Part shown: piece by piece, positions 1-11,758 of the stretch
Layout: each line of letters starts with the position of its first letter
How positions within the stretch are numbered: position 1 is the stretch's first letter
Assembly: GCF_918797505.1 (NCBI RefSeq)
Contig: NC_092795.1
Span: forward strand, 58,068,916-58,132,915
Reading direction: 5' to 3'
Source of the DNA: Bemisia tabaci
Lineage: Eukaryota > Arthropoda > Insecta > Hemiptera > Aleyrodidae
Length of the DNA stretch: 64,000 nucleotides
Notes under the pieces: generated by a model
Seen by the model: the letters and a program-made list of their open reading frames with translations, nothing else
Told to the model about the DNA's origin: nothing
Databases searched by the model: none
Position numbers and translations under genes: made by a program

Positions 1-1148
1 TTTCTAAACTTCGGCCATTTTCGGCTGGTTTGCGAAACGAAACTGCCAACACGTTGTTAAACATCAACCATGTAGGTAAGTCAACAGTAGAATGCTGAAG
101 TCCCGAAAGTAAAAGCTTCCACCATGGCCAAGATACTAGTGGAGGGTCTCTTGTCTCTGGTCAGTGGGTTCAAATGACCTAACCCAACCAAACGGAGTTA
201 ATCTCCATGCTCCAGCAGTATGTGACTTGCAGTTGCTCAATCGACTTTCAACTTATTTGATCGATGTCTGAACACAACAGTGGGGCAGAACGTAAACGAG
301 GTGTCTCGCAGCCAGTCCGTTTGGCTTGAAGGCTCAGCTTCATCAATTTTCAAATGAAATTTCTGTTACGCAGTCAACAACTACGAATGTCCAGAGAATA
401 GGTGGCATTTTGATGTGAATCTGTAAAGGTTTACCAAATGAGTGTCCTCTGCAGAGCCTCTTTTACCGAGGAAACTCAGATTTTTTGGTTGCCCATTAAC
501 CACCACTTCCAGACTTCCTATTTATGTACGGGTTTTTTGTGTGTGAAGGTTCGAAAGCAAAAAACTGAAGCATTGATGAATTTATGTCATCAGTCGATAA
601 TGCGGGGAACCATTCAAAATGAACTGGATGACACGAAATGTGTCTTGCAGAATTTAAAATTGAATCTTAATGACTTGATTTTAGGAAAGAGGAAAAATAA
701 GCTCCGACTTTCGATTTGCGGTTTCGTAGATCCCAAGAATATGAGGAGGCTGTATCTGCAACACAAATGCGGAGAGTGACGAAACCCAAGCGCAAAAAAG
801 TTGGGATTCAGCATTTTTCAAACGAAGCGACTTCCCAGAGGTCTCGCTTTGAAATGAGTTGCAGAAAGTTAATTAATTGCGTTACTCACAGAGGCCCCAG
901 AAGAATTGGCGGGTGATTTGGTACGGTAGACCAAGCAAAACTCAAAAATTCAGCGCTATAATGTGTCTCTCCAATCTCGGTACAATTGAGCTCGACTTGG
1001 CGCTGCTCTCAAGTTCTCTAAGTTTTCCTCCGTAATATTTCACCTCTTATTTTCCATTCCCCAGTTGACTGAACTTCATATTTCCACTTCCTGCTCAATT
1101 TATTCTACCTTTCTTTCATTTATGCAAATTAAAGTTTGAATATAAATA
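1..1148. other. No gene or repeat recognised
   Basis: I see no gene here. Open frames are short and unlike known proteins. GTAAGT occurs at about 75 after TAG, but without a pyrimidine tract, so I do not call it a splice site. The right end becomes pyrimidine-rich as it approaches the candidate splice signal that follows. Confidence 0.6.
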
Positions 1149-1176
1149 TTCTCTATTTTCTGTTTCAGGTAAGTGT
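1149..1176 (+). promoter_or_regulatory. Candidate recursive (zero-length exon) splice site
   Basis: Seen: a pyrimidine-rich tract ending TGTTTCAG at 1168 is followed at once by GTAAGT at 1169-1174, so a strong 3' splice site abuts a strong 5' splice site. Known: in Drosophila long introns this arrangement marks recursive splicing, where an intron is removed in steps and the site regenerates a donor with no exon left in the mRNA. Inferred: the window may lie in a long intron of a + strand gene. A chance match is possible, but a second site of the same form lies at 31607/31608 on the same strand. Confidence 0.5.
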
Positions 1177-1280
1177 TGAATCGTTAAATGTTGTCGCTTT
1201 CGCTTCTCCCGAATTCGTGAGTAGAATTCATTACAGCTCTCAACATTTTTATGCATAGATCGTATTCGATATATCAAACA

Positions 1281-1553
1281 GCGGACCGATTATTGAAACT
1301 GATAGATAAAGCGATAGACAAAGACGACAAAAGGGATTTGGAGGGATCCTATTGGTGGAAACGGGTTGTTGCAATGGACAAAGGAGGTAGGTAATCGACT
1401 AAGTAACGGCAACCCACGAGAAACCCGACAGTTAGTCTATCATTTTCCCCCTTAGTCGATGAGAACCACCCATTTCAACCAATAGAATTGCTTTATACCC
1501 CCTATGTCATCTTTGTCTATCGCTTTGTCTATCAGTTTCAATAATCGCCCCGC
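1281..1553. mobile_element. MITE family M, copy 1
   Basis: The ends are inverted copies: CCGATTATTGAAACTGATAG on the left and its complement at about 1531-1549. Homology of the arms runs at least 40 bp inward through repeated GATAGACAAAG words. A second copy lies at 62961-63230. There is no coding capacity, so it is non-autonomous. The TSD is not clear in this copy. Confidence 0.75.
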
Positions 1554-1561
1554 AGGTGAGA

Positions 1562-1803
1562 TCACGAAAGAACGTAACCGCATTTCAACGTTTCCAAATT
1601 TTCCCCGCGCAGATTGTATTTTCACCAGGAAAATCTTGGAGTTTCTAACTTAAAATTTCAGCGATTTGTCTTCTGATCCCACGCAAAAATCGTTAAAATC
1701 TTCTACTAAAATTGCGCTGGGACATTTTCGTAAAAAATTAAATTTCTCGAGTCAATTTTACAACCTCGGAATGGAGTCACGTGCCTTCGTGCGGGAAACG
1801 ACG
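1562..1803. mobile_element. MITE family D, copy 1
   Basis: The right end reads GTGCGGGAAACGACG, the complement of the family D terminus. Both arms carry the GAACGTAAC...GTTGCCAAATTT-like subterminal block in inverted orientation. The left terminus has decayed, so its boundary is approximate. Family J copy 1 begins 6 bp beyond its right end. Confidence 0.65.
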
Positions 1804-1809
1804 AATTTA

Positions 1810-2116
1810 CAGGGTTGCCACAGTCAGGGAAATCGGGAAATGTCAGGGAATTTTAAATAATCAGGGAAAACCTGGAATTGTCAGGTAAAAAGATGAAAAT
1901 GTCGAAATCGTCAGGAAAAAATTGTCACGTCACCTTTATTCGCTTTCTAGACTAGATTTGACGTTTCAAACACTAGATCTTGAGTGAAAACTATTTGAAA
2001 TTATGTTTTTTAACCATTTAGTGTATTTTCAATTTTCTGGGAATTTTGCCAAATTGTGACGGGAAAATCAGGGAAATGTCAGGGACTTTCATTTTTTAAC
2101 TTCTGTGGCAACCCTG
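1810..2116. mobile_element. MITE family J, copy 1
   Basis: Ends are CAGGGTTGCCACAG and CTGTGGCAACCCTG, a short inverted pair. The interior repeats TCAGGGAAA/GTCAGGGA words many times. The 5'-CAG...CTG-3' ends are of hAT type, but no convincing 8-bp TSD is visible. A second copy is at 24879-25203 in the same orientation. Confidence 0.75.
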
Positions 2117-2244
2117 AATTCAGTCCTACTGCTAGTTCTTCCGTGCGGAAACTTGTGCGTCCGGAGTGAGGTCGTGCTTGAGGCTTGGGGTCCTCCGCAA
2201 GTAGAAAAGGTAAAAATAAAGCTCCCGGTGCATGAACCTGAAAT

Positions 2245-2409
2245 CAGTGGCGTGGCGTGCTTTGCGAGATATCGATTTTTATGCCATTTAAACCTATGGT
2301 AAAGAATCGATTATTAAGGTGTTCGCTGCGAACACCCTATTTATCGATCCTTTTCCATAGGTTTAAATGGCATAAAAATCGATTTATCGCAAAGCACGCC
2401 ACGCCACTG
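2245..2409. mobile_element. Family A hAT-like MITE, copy 1
   Basis: A 165-bp near-palindrome with ends CAGTGGCGTGGCGTG and its complement. It is flanked by a perfect 8-bp TSD, CCTGAAAT (2237-2244 and 2410-2417). Eight-bp TSDs and CAG...CTG ends are typical of hAT transposons. The arms hold ATCGAT words and meet at a GTGTTCGC-TGCGAACAC centre. No transposase is encoded. Confidence 0.9.
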
Positions 2410-3093
2410 CCTGAAATATCACCACTGCCCCAAATACACTCGGTGCCCGGCGAACGGCCGAGTCCCGGTGGTGTAACCTGAGCGGAACTAGAATTTATTC
2501 TCGAGTTGGTGTCTTTGAAATTGAACATTCATCGTGGCCGCCGACCGGAAGAGCACAGTTTTTCAGCGTCACCTGAAAGCAGCGGCGGTCGGCATGCTTT
2601 TTGCAGGCGTTATTTAAAGCCGTCCGGAGTGCGGACTTCTGGGCCTCGGTCCGGGAGCCTCATAAAGAGCAAGAGGATGGATTTATTCGAGTCCGGGGCA
2701 CTGAGCAGGAGCCGAGGTAGAGGCAGACGAAGCTCATCTGCAAGTCCTTTCTGGTAAAATTCTTCATTAATCATCGATTGCGGGCAACGGCGAGCCGGGC
2801 AGCCGAGGAGTCGGGCACTGCGCCTCGCTCTCGTAAACTTCCTCCGGATCGAACTCGTAAATATCCCAGTTCGTTCACCGTTCAATTAAACGCACGATTC
2901 CCACCCGGCCCTCGTGGCGCGACGCGGCAAGGCGCGGCGTTGCATTTTCATCTCGCTCACAATCAGCCTTAAGTTTAGTTTCAGTTTTCGGCGCACAAAA
3001 AAAAAAAAAAAAAAAAAAAAAATATTTACACGTACGGTCCGTTCCGGGCTCAGAGGTCGAAAGTTCCGGGGGCTGGAGCCGTAGCTTCGACTG
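2410..3093. other. Unrecognised DNA with an A27 tract
   Basis: Moderately G/C-rich sequence at 2500-2950 without a credible gene. A run of 27 A lies at 2997-3023. I found no TSD around it, so I do not call it a retroposed tail. Confidence 0.55.
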
Positions 3094-3394
3094 CAGGGTG
3101 TCTACAAGTCCGGAATTTCAGGAAAGTCCGGAAATAGTACTGATTTTTTAAGGGCGGTCCGGAAGTATTGAAAAAGTGCGGAAATTCCGCAAAAAAGGTC
3201 CGAATTTATTTTTAATTTTTTTGTCATTTTTGTCGCAATTTCAAATTTTTGAAATTTTTCGAATTTCGTCTAATGGAGGTACTGAAAAATTACGGAATTT
3301 TTCTGTTGGGGGAGGTACTGAATTTCTTGAGAATGTACTGAAAAAGTACTATAAAAAAACCTAATTTTGCTAGCTTGTTTTGGTAGACACCCTG
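3094..3394. mobile_element. MITE family B, copy 1
   Basis: Ends CAGGGTGTCTAC and GTAGACACCCTG form a 12-bp inverted pair. The interior is rich in GTCCGGAA and AAAGTACTGA words, often as tandem variants. It is ~301 bp, like the copies at 11759, 32130 and 39232. The flanks show no clear TSD. Confidence 0.8.
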
Positions 3395-5682
3395 GATTGC
3401 TCCGGGTGCTACGCCCGGAACTTCCGGCCCCTGAGTCCAAAACTCAGACAGTATGTCTATACAGCCCATAAGCACGGCTTCCATGGCCAGAGTTTTTTTT
3501 TTCAATCTGTGTAACTGCAAATATTCTTTGAAGCCTTTTAAGCCTCACCCTGCAGTCATCGGTCACCAGTTTTTCTTTTCACCTCCTAATGAGTCCAAAT
3601 AATTAATTGAAAGTGGGCAGGAATGCAAAGAGGCATTTTTTATCTCATCGCAGTATATCACACGGATGCGTTCGGCATTACCTCATTAACACGTTGTGAA
3701 AGTGAATACTTAAAATCCTCCACTTTTTCTCTTCAAGCAAGTGGAACTAGTCCTGAGAAAGGTTTCGTTATCGCTGGACGCGATCTGTGTGAGTTTTCAC
3801 AGCACTCGATCTGAATGGAAGCGCAAGCGGGTTCTCTCGTATCGGTCTCGTGAAAGTCGAAGTTCAAGTCGGAACTTTGTCAGGCCTAGGGCTAGGGATG
3901 GAGATACGCCCTAAGAGTTTAAAACTTCAAACGTTGATGATGCCATTTCTCCGCCACCGCTGAATTGCTTACCGAGACTAAAATATCAGTTCAATATCAG
4001 GCAATTTCACAGGTTGGGAGTTCGAATAGTTGCTATATTGGTTCGAACCCCAACATCTGCGCTTTTTTATTCAAAGTTGGATTCAGTTCAAAGGTGGGCG
4101 AGTAAAACGGCGAGTTTGCTTTTTCGCCTTCAAAAAAAAGTGTAGGCAATTTCACGACCTACGAGTTCGAATAGTTGCTCTATGGGCTTGAGCCGATGAG
4201 ATATCTTCTTCATCTTCAAAACAAGTGAACACTATTCCACGATTCCACTATTCCACGACTTTGGTGCTGCTCGGCGAGATCAAATGTAAATATCGAAGTG
4301 TTCACAAATTGTGAGCTTTTTGAAGATATTCAAGTGAGAATTTTCAACCGAGAGCGATACGTTCGAAAAAAGAAGACTAAAGTTAGACTCAGGAGGAATA
4401 CGTTGAATTTTATCATTTCGAAACTCTAATGCTAACGATTTTGTCATAGTGGTCCGCAGGGGAAACCAACGAATTGTTTAAATGAATTGGAGCTCTTTTA
4501 ATCCCTCAAATGGCGCAACAATTATCCTTTTGATAAAAATCAAGCACTTTCACTCCCTGCCGCCCCCATCTTCATGCCGCTCTTGATTCTATTGAAATCC
4601 ATTCCGTTTCCATTTATTTTTAACCCTCAACAATAATCAACAACCCTCCATCGGCGAGCCCTGCTCCGGAGCAGGAAGTCGGAAATTCCCTCGAACACTC
4701 GGCGCGTCTTCGGAATTTTTAAACGGAACCTGACAACTCGGTGTGTCGCTTAAAGCTCCTCAATTTTTGCTTCAACGAGTGTTGCGCTGTTTATCTATAA
4801 TTAAATCAGACAGTGGTTTGACGCGTAAACTGAGTGAGCTCAGGGAAGAAGGGGTAGCTGTGAATGTGTGCCAGTGCATATCATAACACCGTCATAATGG
4901 AGGGTTAAAGTGTGGTGAGTTTAGGTCGGTTGGAGGGTAGGATTTGCCGCTTTAATTTCAGAGGTCGCCGCCGCGTCAAGCGTCATAAGCACCCTCGTTC
5001 GCTCGTGTGTGTCGAGTGTAAGACTCTTCAAGAAACTTTACTCGTACCAGAGCCGTTTATAACTTTTGTATTTTTTTACCTTTTGCATTTTTTTTTTTTT
5101 TTTTTTTTTTTAATGCAAGTGCGTTGTCCCAAATTTTTCACATGGGAGTGTTTGCTCTCATGAGTGTAATCATTTCAGTTAGAATCGTCAGTTTTTATCA
5201 CTGTCGCCGTAGGCTGTTTAAAAAAATGAGCAAAAGAAATTATCATGTGAAATACCGGAACACAAATTCTAATTTTTATCTTATTGTTAATGCAAATCGA
5301 TGAAATGTCTTCCTCAGCTTAGTTACCATCAATATTTTAAAGATTTAAAGCTTTCACAATATTTTTTCAGAATCGCTACATGAAAGAGAGGAATCGATGC
5401 TCTGCTCTACTCCCATAGGTATACAGAAAATATAGCTTCAGTCCCTAAACGATACGCTTCAGTCCCTGTGCGATATAATGTTTCAGTTTGGGCAACCAAA
5501 CTTTTTGTTATACATACAAGGGTTGTATTTTTTCACCGAGGATTTCAGTCTTTATGACCAAATTCCTCGATCATCCTAGATGAGAATGTTGGTGTTCGAA
5601 AGTGCCCACCGAAATTTTTGGCTCTTTGTGAAGCGGATCCATTCCAAACAAAGACCACTATGTCTTTTGGTATGTACGCAAT
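3395..5682. other. 2.3 kb without a recognised gene
   Basis: No convincing coding region. A T25 tract lies at 5088-5112. Around 4020-4200 two related stretches share AGTTCGAATAGTTGCT. A moderately G/C-rich block (4660-4913) followed by GGTGAGTTT is discussed in the findings as a weak first-exon candidate. At 5410-5480 the phrase GCTTCAGTCCCT recurs in tandem. Confidence 0.5.
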
Positions 5683-5936
5683 TGAGGCATTTTTCGGTAA
5701 AAGAGCGTTTGAGGCTTGAAATACCGCTGAGATTGTGCGATTTTTTGTAGCGTCTGTGGCCGAAGAAATTAATTCACGGTCGACTTACTTTCTTAGAATA
5801 GTGAGGAAAAACTCAGAGCAAATAGACGAAAATTCATAGCAAAACTGTCGGATAAGTTAATTACAACCAGAGAACTACGTTGCACAATCTTAGCAGCATT
5901 GGAAGTCTCATCCGCCCTTTTACCGAAAAGTGCCTC
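5683..5936. mobile_element. Short inverted-repeat element (single copy here)
   Basis: GAGGCATTTTTCGGTAAAAG at 5684 pairs with CTTTTACCGAAAAGTGCCTC at 5917-5936. The imperfect arms run ~90 bp inward, including GATTGTGCGAT against GTTGCACAATC. There is no coding capacity and no second copy that I saw. The boundaries are the limits of visible pairing. Confidence 0.6.
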
Positions 5937-6438
5937 TATTTTAATCAAACACGAGTTCGGAGAGGCCACAAAACTCAGAGGGAAATAGTCCAAATTATTA
6001 ACAGCTCTTTCAAATGTTACGGCATGGTGTAGTCGCATCGCCCCGAAGAAATAGTGATATCTTCTCCGTGGCTAATAGCAACGTGAAAATATACACACTT
6101 TCGTGCTTGAACTTGCGTCTCCACCCCAGCCCCCCCCCCCCTCTTCATCGCGTCGCAGAGCCCCTGTCCCCTCCTTCCAGGTCCCCGCTTTCTTCGTCAC
6201 GACTTGGCGACCGAAACTTCCCCCGACCATAAATTCTTGTAGTCACGCACTCTCGTCTAACCAAGGAGACTCTCGCCTCTGCCTTCCCCCGACGGGAAAC
6301 TTATTTTGCACCCTCGCATATTTTCTTCCACGGAAGTAGATGGTCGGAGCTAGAACCGCTGAGCTAGACTAGGGAAGCTCGCGACATAAAAATTCGGCGC
6401 CAAAGGATGAAAGTCTTCCTCCTCTCTATTAAGTTAAA
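5937..6438. other. Unrecognised DNA with a C12 tract
   Basis: A C-rich stretch at 6115-6300 includes 12 C at 6130-6141. No supportable gene was found. Confidence 0.55.
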
Positions 6439-6602
6439 CAGTGGCGTGGCGTGCTTTGCGATGTATCGATATTTCCCCATTTGAAGCTGTGGTAAATAAT
6501 CGATTATTAAGGTGTTCGCTGCGAACACCCTATTTATCGATATTTCTCCATAGGTTTAAATGGCCGATCAATCGATATATCGCAAAGCACGCCACGCCAC
6601 TG
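6439..6602. mobile_element. Family A hAT-like MITE, copy 2
   Basis: A complete 164-bp near-palindrome with intact CAGTGGCGTGGCGTG termini. The flanks AAGTTAAA and AGGTTAAA match at 7 of 8 positions, consistent with an aged 8-bp TSD. Confidence 0.9.
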
Positions 6603-6767
6603 AGGTTAAAGTCTTCCCCATCCGGATTCGGGGTTTTGAATCGTGTCGTTGAAACCATGTGTGAAGGGAGTGCCACCCCGTGCTTTCAAAAAAAGGCGCT
6701 GAAACGGAAACACCGCGCCCATGAAATTTTGCTCAAATTATGTAATTAACGAACAGCTCGTCAAATT

Positions 6768-7256
6768 AGGGCCTACCTGTGTCCCTCTTTGGGGGATTCG
6801 GGGATTTTGTTCAAATGTGGCCGAAACGATACCTCATGAGGAGACAATTTACCGGTGAAAGGTTTAGCTTGTTCAAAGCTCGTTTTGACAATATAGCGTT
6901 GCAAAATTTACATTTTTACTATTGAAATACTTAGTAAGGTTATTTTGAAGTTCTCCGGTTGAAAAACTAAACTGAAGTAGATCCTTTTTCATTTTTTGTG
7001 GCTTCGTAACATCAGCTGATGAAACTGTGCTTGCCTCCAAAAGTAAAAAGAAAGCAACTAAAGTTGGTTTTTTAACCAAATATTAGAATTATCCATGTCA
7101 AAAAAAGTTAATTTGGCAACGCTGCATTGCCAACTCGAGCTTTGCACACAAGCAAAAACTTTTACCGGCAGATTGTCTCATCATAACGTATCGTTTAGGA
7201 TACATTTGAACGAAATCCCTGAGATCTTTATGAGGGAACACTTTTTGACAGGCTCT
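6768..7256. mobile_element. Foldback/MITE, ~490 bp
   Basis: The outer arms pair over ~110 bp, from GTGTCCCTC near 6779 to GAGGGAACAC near 7232. They include the TTCAAATGT and GAAACGATAC words and a GACAATTTACCGGT / ACCGGCAGATTGTC pair. The inner ends carry GTTGCAAAATT and AATTTGGCAACG, like the subterminal block of families C-F. Termini are approximate and there is no coding capacity. Confidence 0.65.
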
Positions 7257-8380
7257 TTCACACCTATGAGTCTCCGCCCCCCCCCCCCCCCCGGCTTATT
7301 CGTTCCCCTTTTTTTCTATGTAACAACTGGAAAATGACATTGAACCGTTGGTCTCTCTAAATCCTGCGATGGAACCTGATAATCTCAATAAATTCAAGTT
7401 AGTTCCTGAAGTTAATAGTCCCATGGCTGATTTCATGTATCTTATTGGTAATAATTTAAATAATTTTGTACAATCTTGCTATTTTTTGCGATTTTTCTCA
7501 ACGCAGTATTATCTGGCAACCTTTTGATGAGGTGACTTTTTTCTAGCTGTAGGAACTTCTAGTACGCAGAGCCCATTAAATTACCATTTACTGTAGGGAC
7601 ATTTTCTCCGTTCCCTACCCTTAACTCGCATACAGCCGAGCGGTTTGAAAGGTTTAATTTATGTGGCGCATGGTGGCCTGGTATTGCCGCACAAATTTCG
7701 TCTGCCTGAGCGCTTCTCTCAACGCGAATGCCCCGAACCACAAGTCTCAGACATTCTCCACAATGATGAATTCGTTTCTCCAGTCAAGAAGTTTTTGATT
7801 CCTTCAGTGGCCAATTGCGGGTCTCTTTTCATAATTGTGTCAGTTTTTCTAATATTTTTTGGGTTTTTAAAGTTTAAGTTAAATCTCAACATTTCATATG
7901 TTATGACGATCGATCGATTTTAAGGGGGAGGGGTGTAACGTTATTTACCTATCGCGTAACTCCTTTCAGTTATTTACCAAAATTTATTATCATAAGTTCA
8001 ACTGCAACGAACAAATATAGAAGTGGCTCTACATTGTACAAACTTGTAATTTTAAAGCGATGCTTCAAAAAATGTGAGTCTATTACATACTTGGAAGCTT
8101 CTTACGTTTAATTGTTGCGCAGTAATTTTGTTTATATTCTCTTCTCGTTTTCTTCTTCTGACGTACCTTAAAGAAACTTTTGAAAAATGCGTCAAAGGAT
8201 CGAGTACTGTTTTAACTTTCGAGATAATCAGTACCGTTAACATCGAGAGACGGAGTAATTTTTGAAAACACTGATTTTGTCTATGAGTCTCCGGAGAATA
8301 ATATTTTTCTACAGAAACGGATATTTTTGCTCATGCAGAACTTCGTAAGTATCATGTATCATCAGGCGTAATATCATAAA
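7257..8380. other. Unrecognised DNA with a C16 tract
   Basis: C16 lies at 7277-7292. Frames at 7645-7923 (+) and 8052-8265 (both strands) have no recognisable protein similarity and look like chance. Confidence 0.55.
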
Positions 8381-8519
8381 TGGATTACATTTTGCAATTT
8401 GAAACAATAAATTCTAGCCCGATTTAAAAACAACGTATGTGCCATTAGTTTCCCCATGCACATACGTGTTTTTCCAGAAGAGCCAGAATTTATAGTTCCA
8501 AATTGCAAAATGCAGTCCA
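8381..8519. mobile_element. Hairpin MITE, 139 bp
   Basis: TGGATTACATTTTGCAATTTG at the left is answered by CAAATTGCAAAATGCAGTCCA at the right. Further in, ACGTATGTGC pairs with GCACATACGT, so almost the whole unit folds into one stem. A related end lies near 57010-57075 (GAAATGCAAAATGTGGTCCA). Confidence 0.75.
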
Positions 8520-10233
8520 AATGTTATCATGGAGAGGCTTCAGCTAGGCTAGCGAAGCGCATTGTGCATGAGATATACAGTCTCACCTTTTTTTCTCTCT
8601 TCCATATCACGCGCCGACATCAGATTCATTAGTCATCATTTACCGGAGGATCTAGGTGCGATTATTGGAATCGAGTTGCAAGCTTGAAAAAAACCACTAA
8701 TGACACTGGAACCCTCTATGGACTTCTACCCCCTCCACCTCATCCAGCCATCTCCTCCATCAACTGATATAATCTCTTGGCGCAATTCCGTGCGCATTCC
8801 TCCACCTTTCCATGAATTTTTCCTTCTCCTCCATTTTTAACGATGTCTCATGTAAATAGTTCTGTCTCTCCATGTTTATCGAATCCCTCGTTACTTCAAC
8901 AAGGCGCATATCTTTCTCTATATTTAAAACGTATATTTTGACCAATGGAGCCAAACTTGCCTGCCTTCAACAATATTGTATGCGTCACAGGTTGTAATGG
9001 TCTTAAACCAATACCCTAAACATTGTTAAAGCCTCGAGGTTCTTTGAGTAGCAAAATACGCCCATATGTTTACCGCGTTTCGTTGTCCCGAAGGTTGTGA
9101 ATCTATTTTGTGAATTGGTGAATAATTGATGATATTCTAAAATAATTTCACCGCATCTTGTCAACTTATTGCTGTTTTATATGCGGAAAAAAGGAAGTAA
9201 GCAAACTTCCAAGTTCGTAGTGAGTTCAATGCTAGTCCATGTTCGGTCAAGTTCAATATATTTATTTATTATTTTTAGAAGTATTTCACGATTGAATGTA
9301 AAGTATTCGAAAATGTGCACTGTTGATTCTTTACGGAACTGAAGCAAACCTCCCATCTCGAGGGACCCTCAAACTTAGGCTTTTGGGATTTCGTCAACCC
9401 CTCCCCCTTTATCTCTTCTCTGAAATTTAATGTACGAGCTAATTGTATGAACATTTCTTGAACGATTGGCTCAGCATTAATAGTTAAAAGGAATGAAAAT
9501 CAATGAAAAAGTAACAAGAAAGTCACTAGAAAAAGTAACCAACATTTTGTGTTAATTTATGGGTAATGGAACATAGAAGTAACCCACGAAGTAATATTTT
9601 TTGGGCAGCTATTTCTTTGGGTTACATTGACCAAATCTGACTGAATAAAAAGTTATTCAAAGTAACCCGAAGTAGCCATAAACACGGGAATGTTTGACTA
9701 TGAACTTGCATGTAAAAAATTGAACTAGTGATAAGAGAGCGAGAGACACAATATAGCCAAATGCAGACAACAATACAAACACACTAAAATATAAGAAACA
9801 AATGGGTTTACAAGGCTAGAGGAGACATAAAACAATCAGGACGTTTCGGGCCACTGAAACTAAATTGAACTAGTTAGTTGATTTGAACAGAAGAGACTGT
9901 CATTTCTAGCGTTCGAGGCTTCCGATATGAAAATTTCACAGATGGGATGGATTTGTTTGGGATTTTGGGCCGTTGAAGAGCTTCGGAAGTGGATTTTTTG
10001 TCTCCTAATTCATATTGGTGTATTATGGCGGAAGCTCTTGAAGTGGCGCTGGCGGGCGGCGTGCGGGGTTCATGAGGAGCGCCACGTGTCCACTGCCCGA
10101 CTAATAAAATAATTGACACATGATAACAGAAAAGCGACCGCACTTGGGACCCACGCTCGCCCGTATTTTGTCACCGGGAACATCATGTTACACGCAAATG
10201 CGTAGTTAATCAAAAGAACCCCTGTGCTAAGGA
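8520..10233. other. 1.7 kb without a recognised gene
   Basis: Mostly A/T-rich DNA with no repeat I recognise. A minus-strand frame (10143-9874, 89 residues) starts with a hydrophobic segment and is treated in the findings as a weak candidate only. Confidence 0.5.
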
Positions 10234-10398
10234 CAGTGGCGTGGCGTGAATTGCGATGTATCGATTCTTATGCCATTTAAACCTATGGTAAAGAATCGAT
10301 TATGAAGGTGTTCGCTGCGAACACCCTGTTTATCGATCCTTTTTCATAGGTTTAAATGGCAAAACAATCGATGTATCGCAATTCACGCCACGCCACTG
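10234..10398. mobile_element. Family A hAT-like MITE, copy 3
   Basis: A 165-bp near-palindrome with intact termini. The flanks GCTAAGGA and GCTATCGA agree at 6 of 8 positions, suggesting an older insertion. Confidence 0.88.
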
Positions 10399-11077
10399 GC
10401 TATCGACACGAGCCGAGCAGGGAGCATTATAACCCACCCCGACCTGTATCACTCTATCCTTGGCTTCCGATGAGGGAGAAAGAATCCTCGGAAATCATGT
10501 CTTCATTTCCGGTGTCCTGTAAAGTATGGTCCAACGAAAATCATATGCCATTGTTCATAAACTTGAGGTCCAGTTGCGGGAGTTCGGGTCACACATCTCT
10601 CAAGTACTTCAAGATTTCGATCGAGTCTTCTCTGGAGTCGACCGAAGTACCGAATTATTTCAGATGTGCGACCCCAACTTCGGCACCCGTAACGCAGCCC
10701 TTCATCCTTCTTTTGAATTACGTAACGCTCGCCTGACACCCCCCCCCCCCCCATTTTCAAATGGATCACATTCAGCAAAAAGGAACCAGCGCGATTACAG
10801 TGTTTTCAAAATCGTGCAACTTTTTCTTCTCTTTTAAAAAATACTTAATGTGTGTACGATTTTAAAATTTACACATTTAATTTCCTTTAGAATTAATAAT
10901 TTTTTGGTGGGAAGTGAAAACGATTCGCTATTCTGGGAGATTTTTAAGGTAATAATTATGAAGAGGCAACATTTTACAATACTGTAATCGCGTTGGTTCC
11001 GTTTTGCTAAATGCGATCCAAATAATCTTCAAAATTTGTCAATTTTGTGCACGCTTTTTCCAAAAAAGTTTTTCCTC
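10399..11077. other. No gene recognised; C14 tract and MITE remnants
   Basis: GAATTACGTAACGC followed by 14 C (10739-10752) resembles one end of family R. GTTGGTTCC...GCTAAATGCG near 10993-11020 resembles a family F terminus. Neither is complete. Confidence 0.5.
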
Positions 11078-11203
11078 CGGCTTGGATTTGTTATGTAACG
11101 CAAGGCTTGACCCCTCCTCCTCGTAACGCACCGTAACGCTGGCTCATGCCGACCCCCCCCCCCCCCCCCCCCCAAGTGCGGTACGTAATACTTGAACGGG
11201 CCC
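11078..11203. mobile_element. MITE family R (poly-C type), copy 1
   Basis: Inverted ends are TTGTTATGTAACGC on the left and GTACGTAATACTTGAACGGGCCC on the right (first bases shown as GTACGTAATACTTGAACG). A run of 21 C lies at 11153-11173. Related pieces are at 23785-23968 and 51025-51104. ACGTAACGC-ended repeats are common in insect genomes as I know them. Confidence 0.55.
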
Positions 11204-11758
11204 AAGTCCCAAGTTCGTTAATGAGAAGTTAGCGTAGGCACAGGCCAAGATTTCACGGTCCTATCGGTCCTATGCGTTGGCAAGATTTCTGGTCAATCAC
11301 ACGGAACGACCGCGGCCGTATCACCGTAATGAATGGTGGATCTTGATTAATTAACTTTTTTGTCACGCGTAGCTGTTCCTTACAACTCACCAATTCGCTT
11401 CATCCATTGAGCACCCTGTCCTCTCATTATTCGTCGGGGCCTTGCGAAAACCGTTTGGCAGCTCACCTCGGCCGATTTAATCACCGAAGACGGGACAACC
11501 TTGGACCCGACTCGGGCGTCGCCAGATTAAAAACGCGAAAAATAATTCGCCGAGAAGAGAGCACTGCCCCTCCAGGCCCATCCGTGCCATAGAAATTTTG
11601 TCTTTGTGGATGGGGCACCGTGAAACGAAGCTGAAATGGAGTTACGTCATTGGTTGATTGGATCTCGACCTTTCGGTATCGTGCCTCGAATCGGGCGAAC
11701 CTCGGGATTCGTCATCGAGCTTTGTTAAAATGTTTTTTTGTCGATTTGGATCAGTTGT

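Noticed and set aside
61..80. TAGGTAAGT as a third recursive splice site
   Set aside because: It lacks a pyrimidine tract and has TAG preceded by purine-rich sequence.
1540..1562. CCCCGCAG/GTGAGA as a juxtaposed splice signal
   Set aside because: It sits at the terminus of a family M MITE, with only a short C run in front. The second family M copy has GCAGGTACG there instead.
2997..3023. A27 tract as a retroposon tail
   Set aside because: No target-site duplication and no 3'-end-like sequence in front of it.
4020..4070. GGTTCGAACCCC, a good match to a tRNA B box
   Set aside because: No A box or cloverleaf arms at the right distance upstream, and the related stretch at 4150-4190 lacks the motif. 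Not called as a tRNA or SINE.
5088..5112. T25 tract as a reverse-strand retroposon tail
   Set aside because: The flanking TTGCAT and AATGCAA are inverted, not direct, so there is no TSD.
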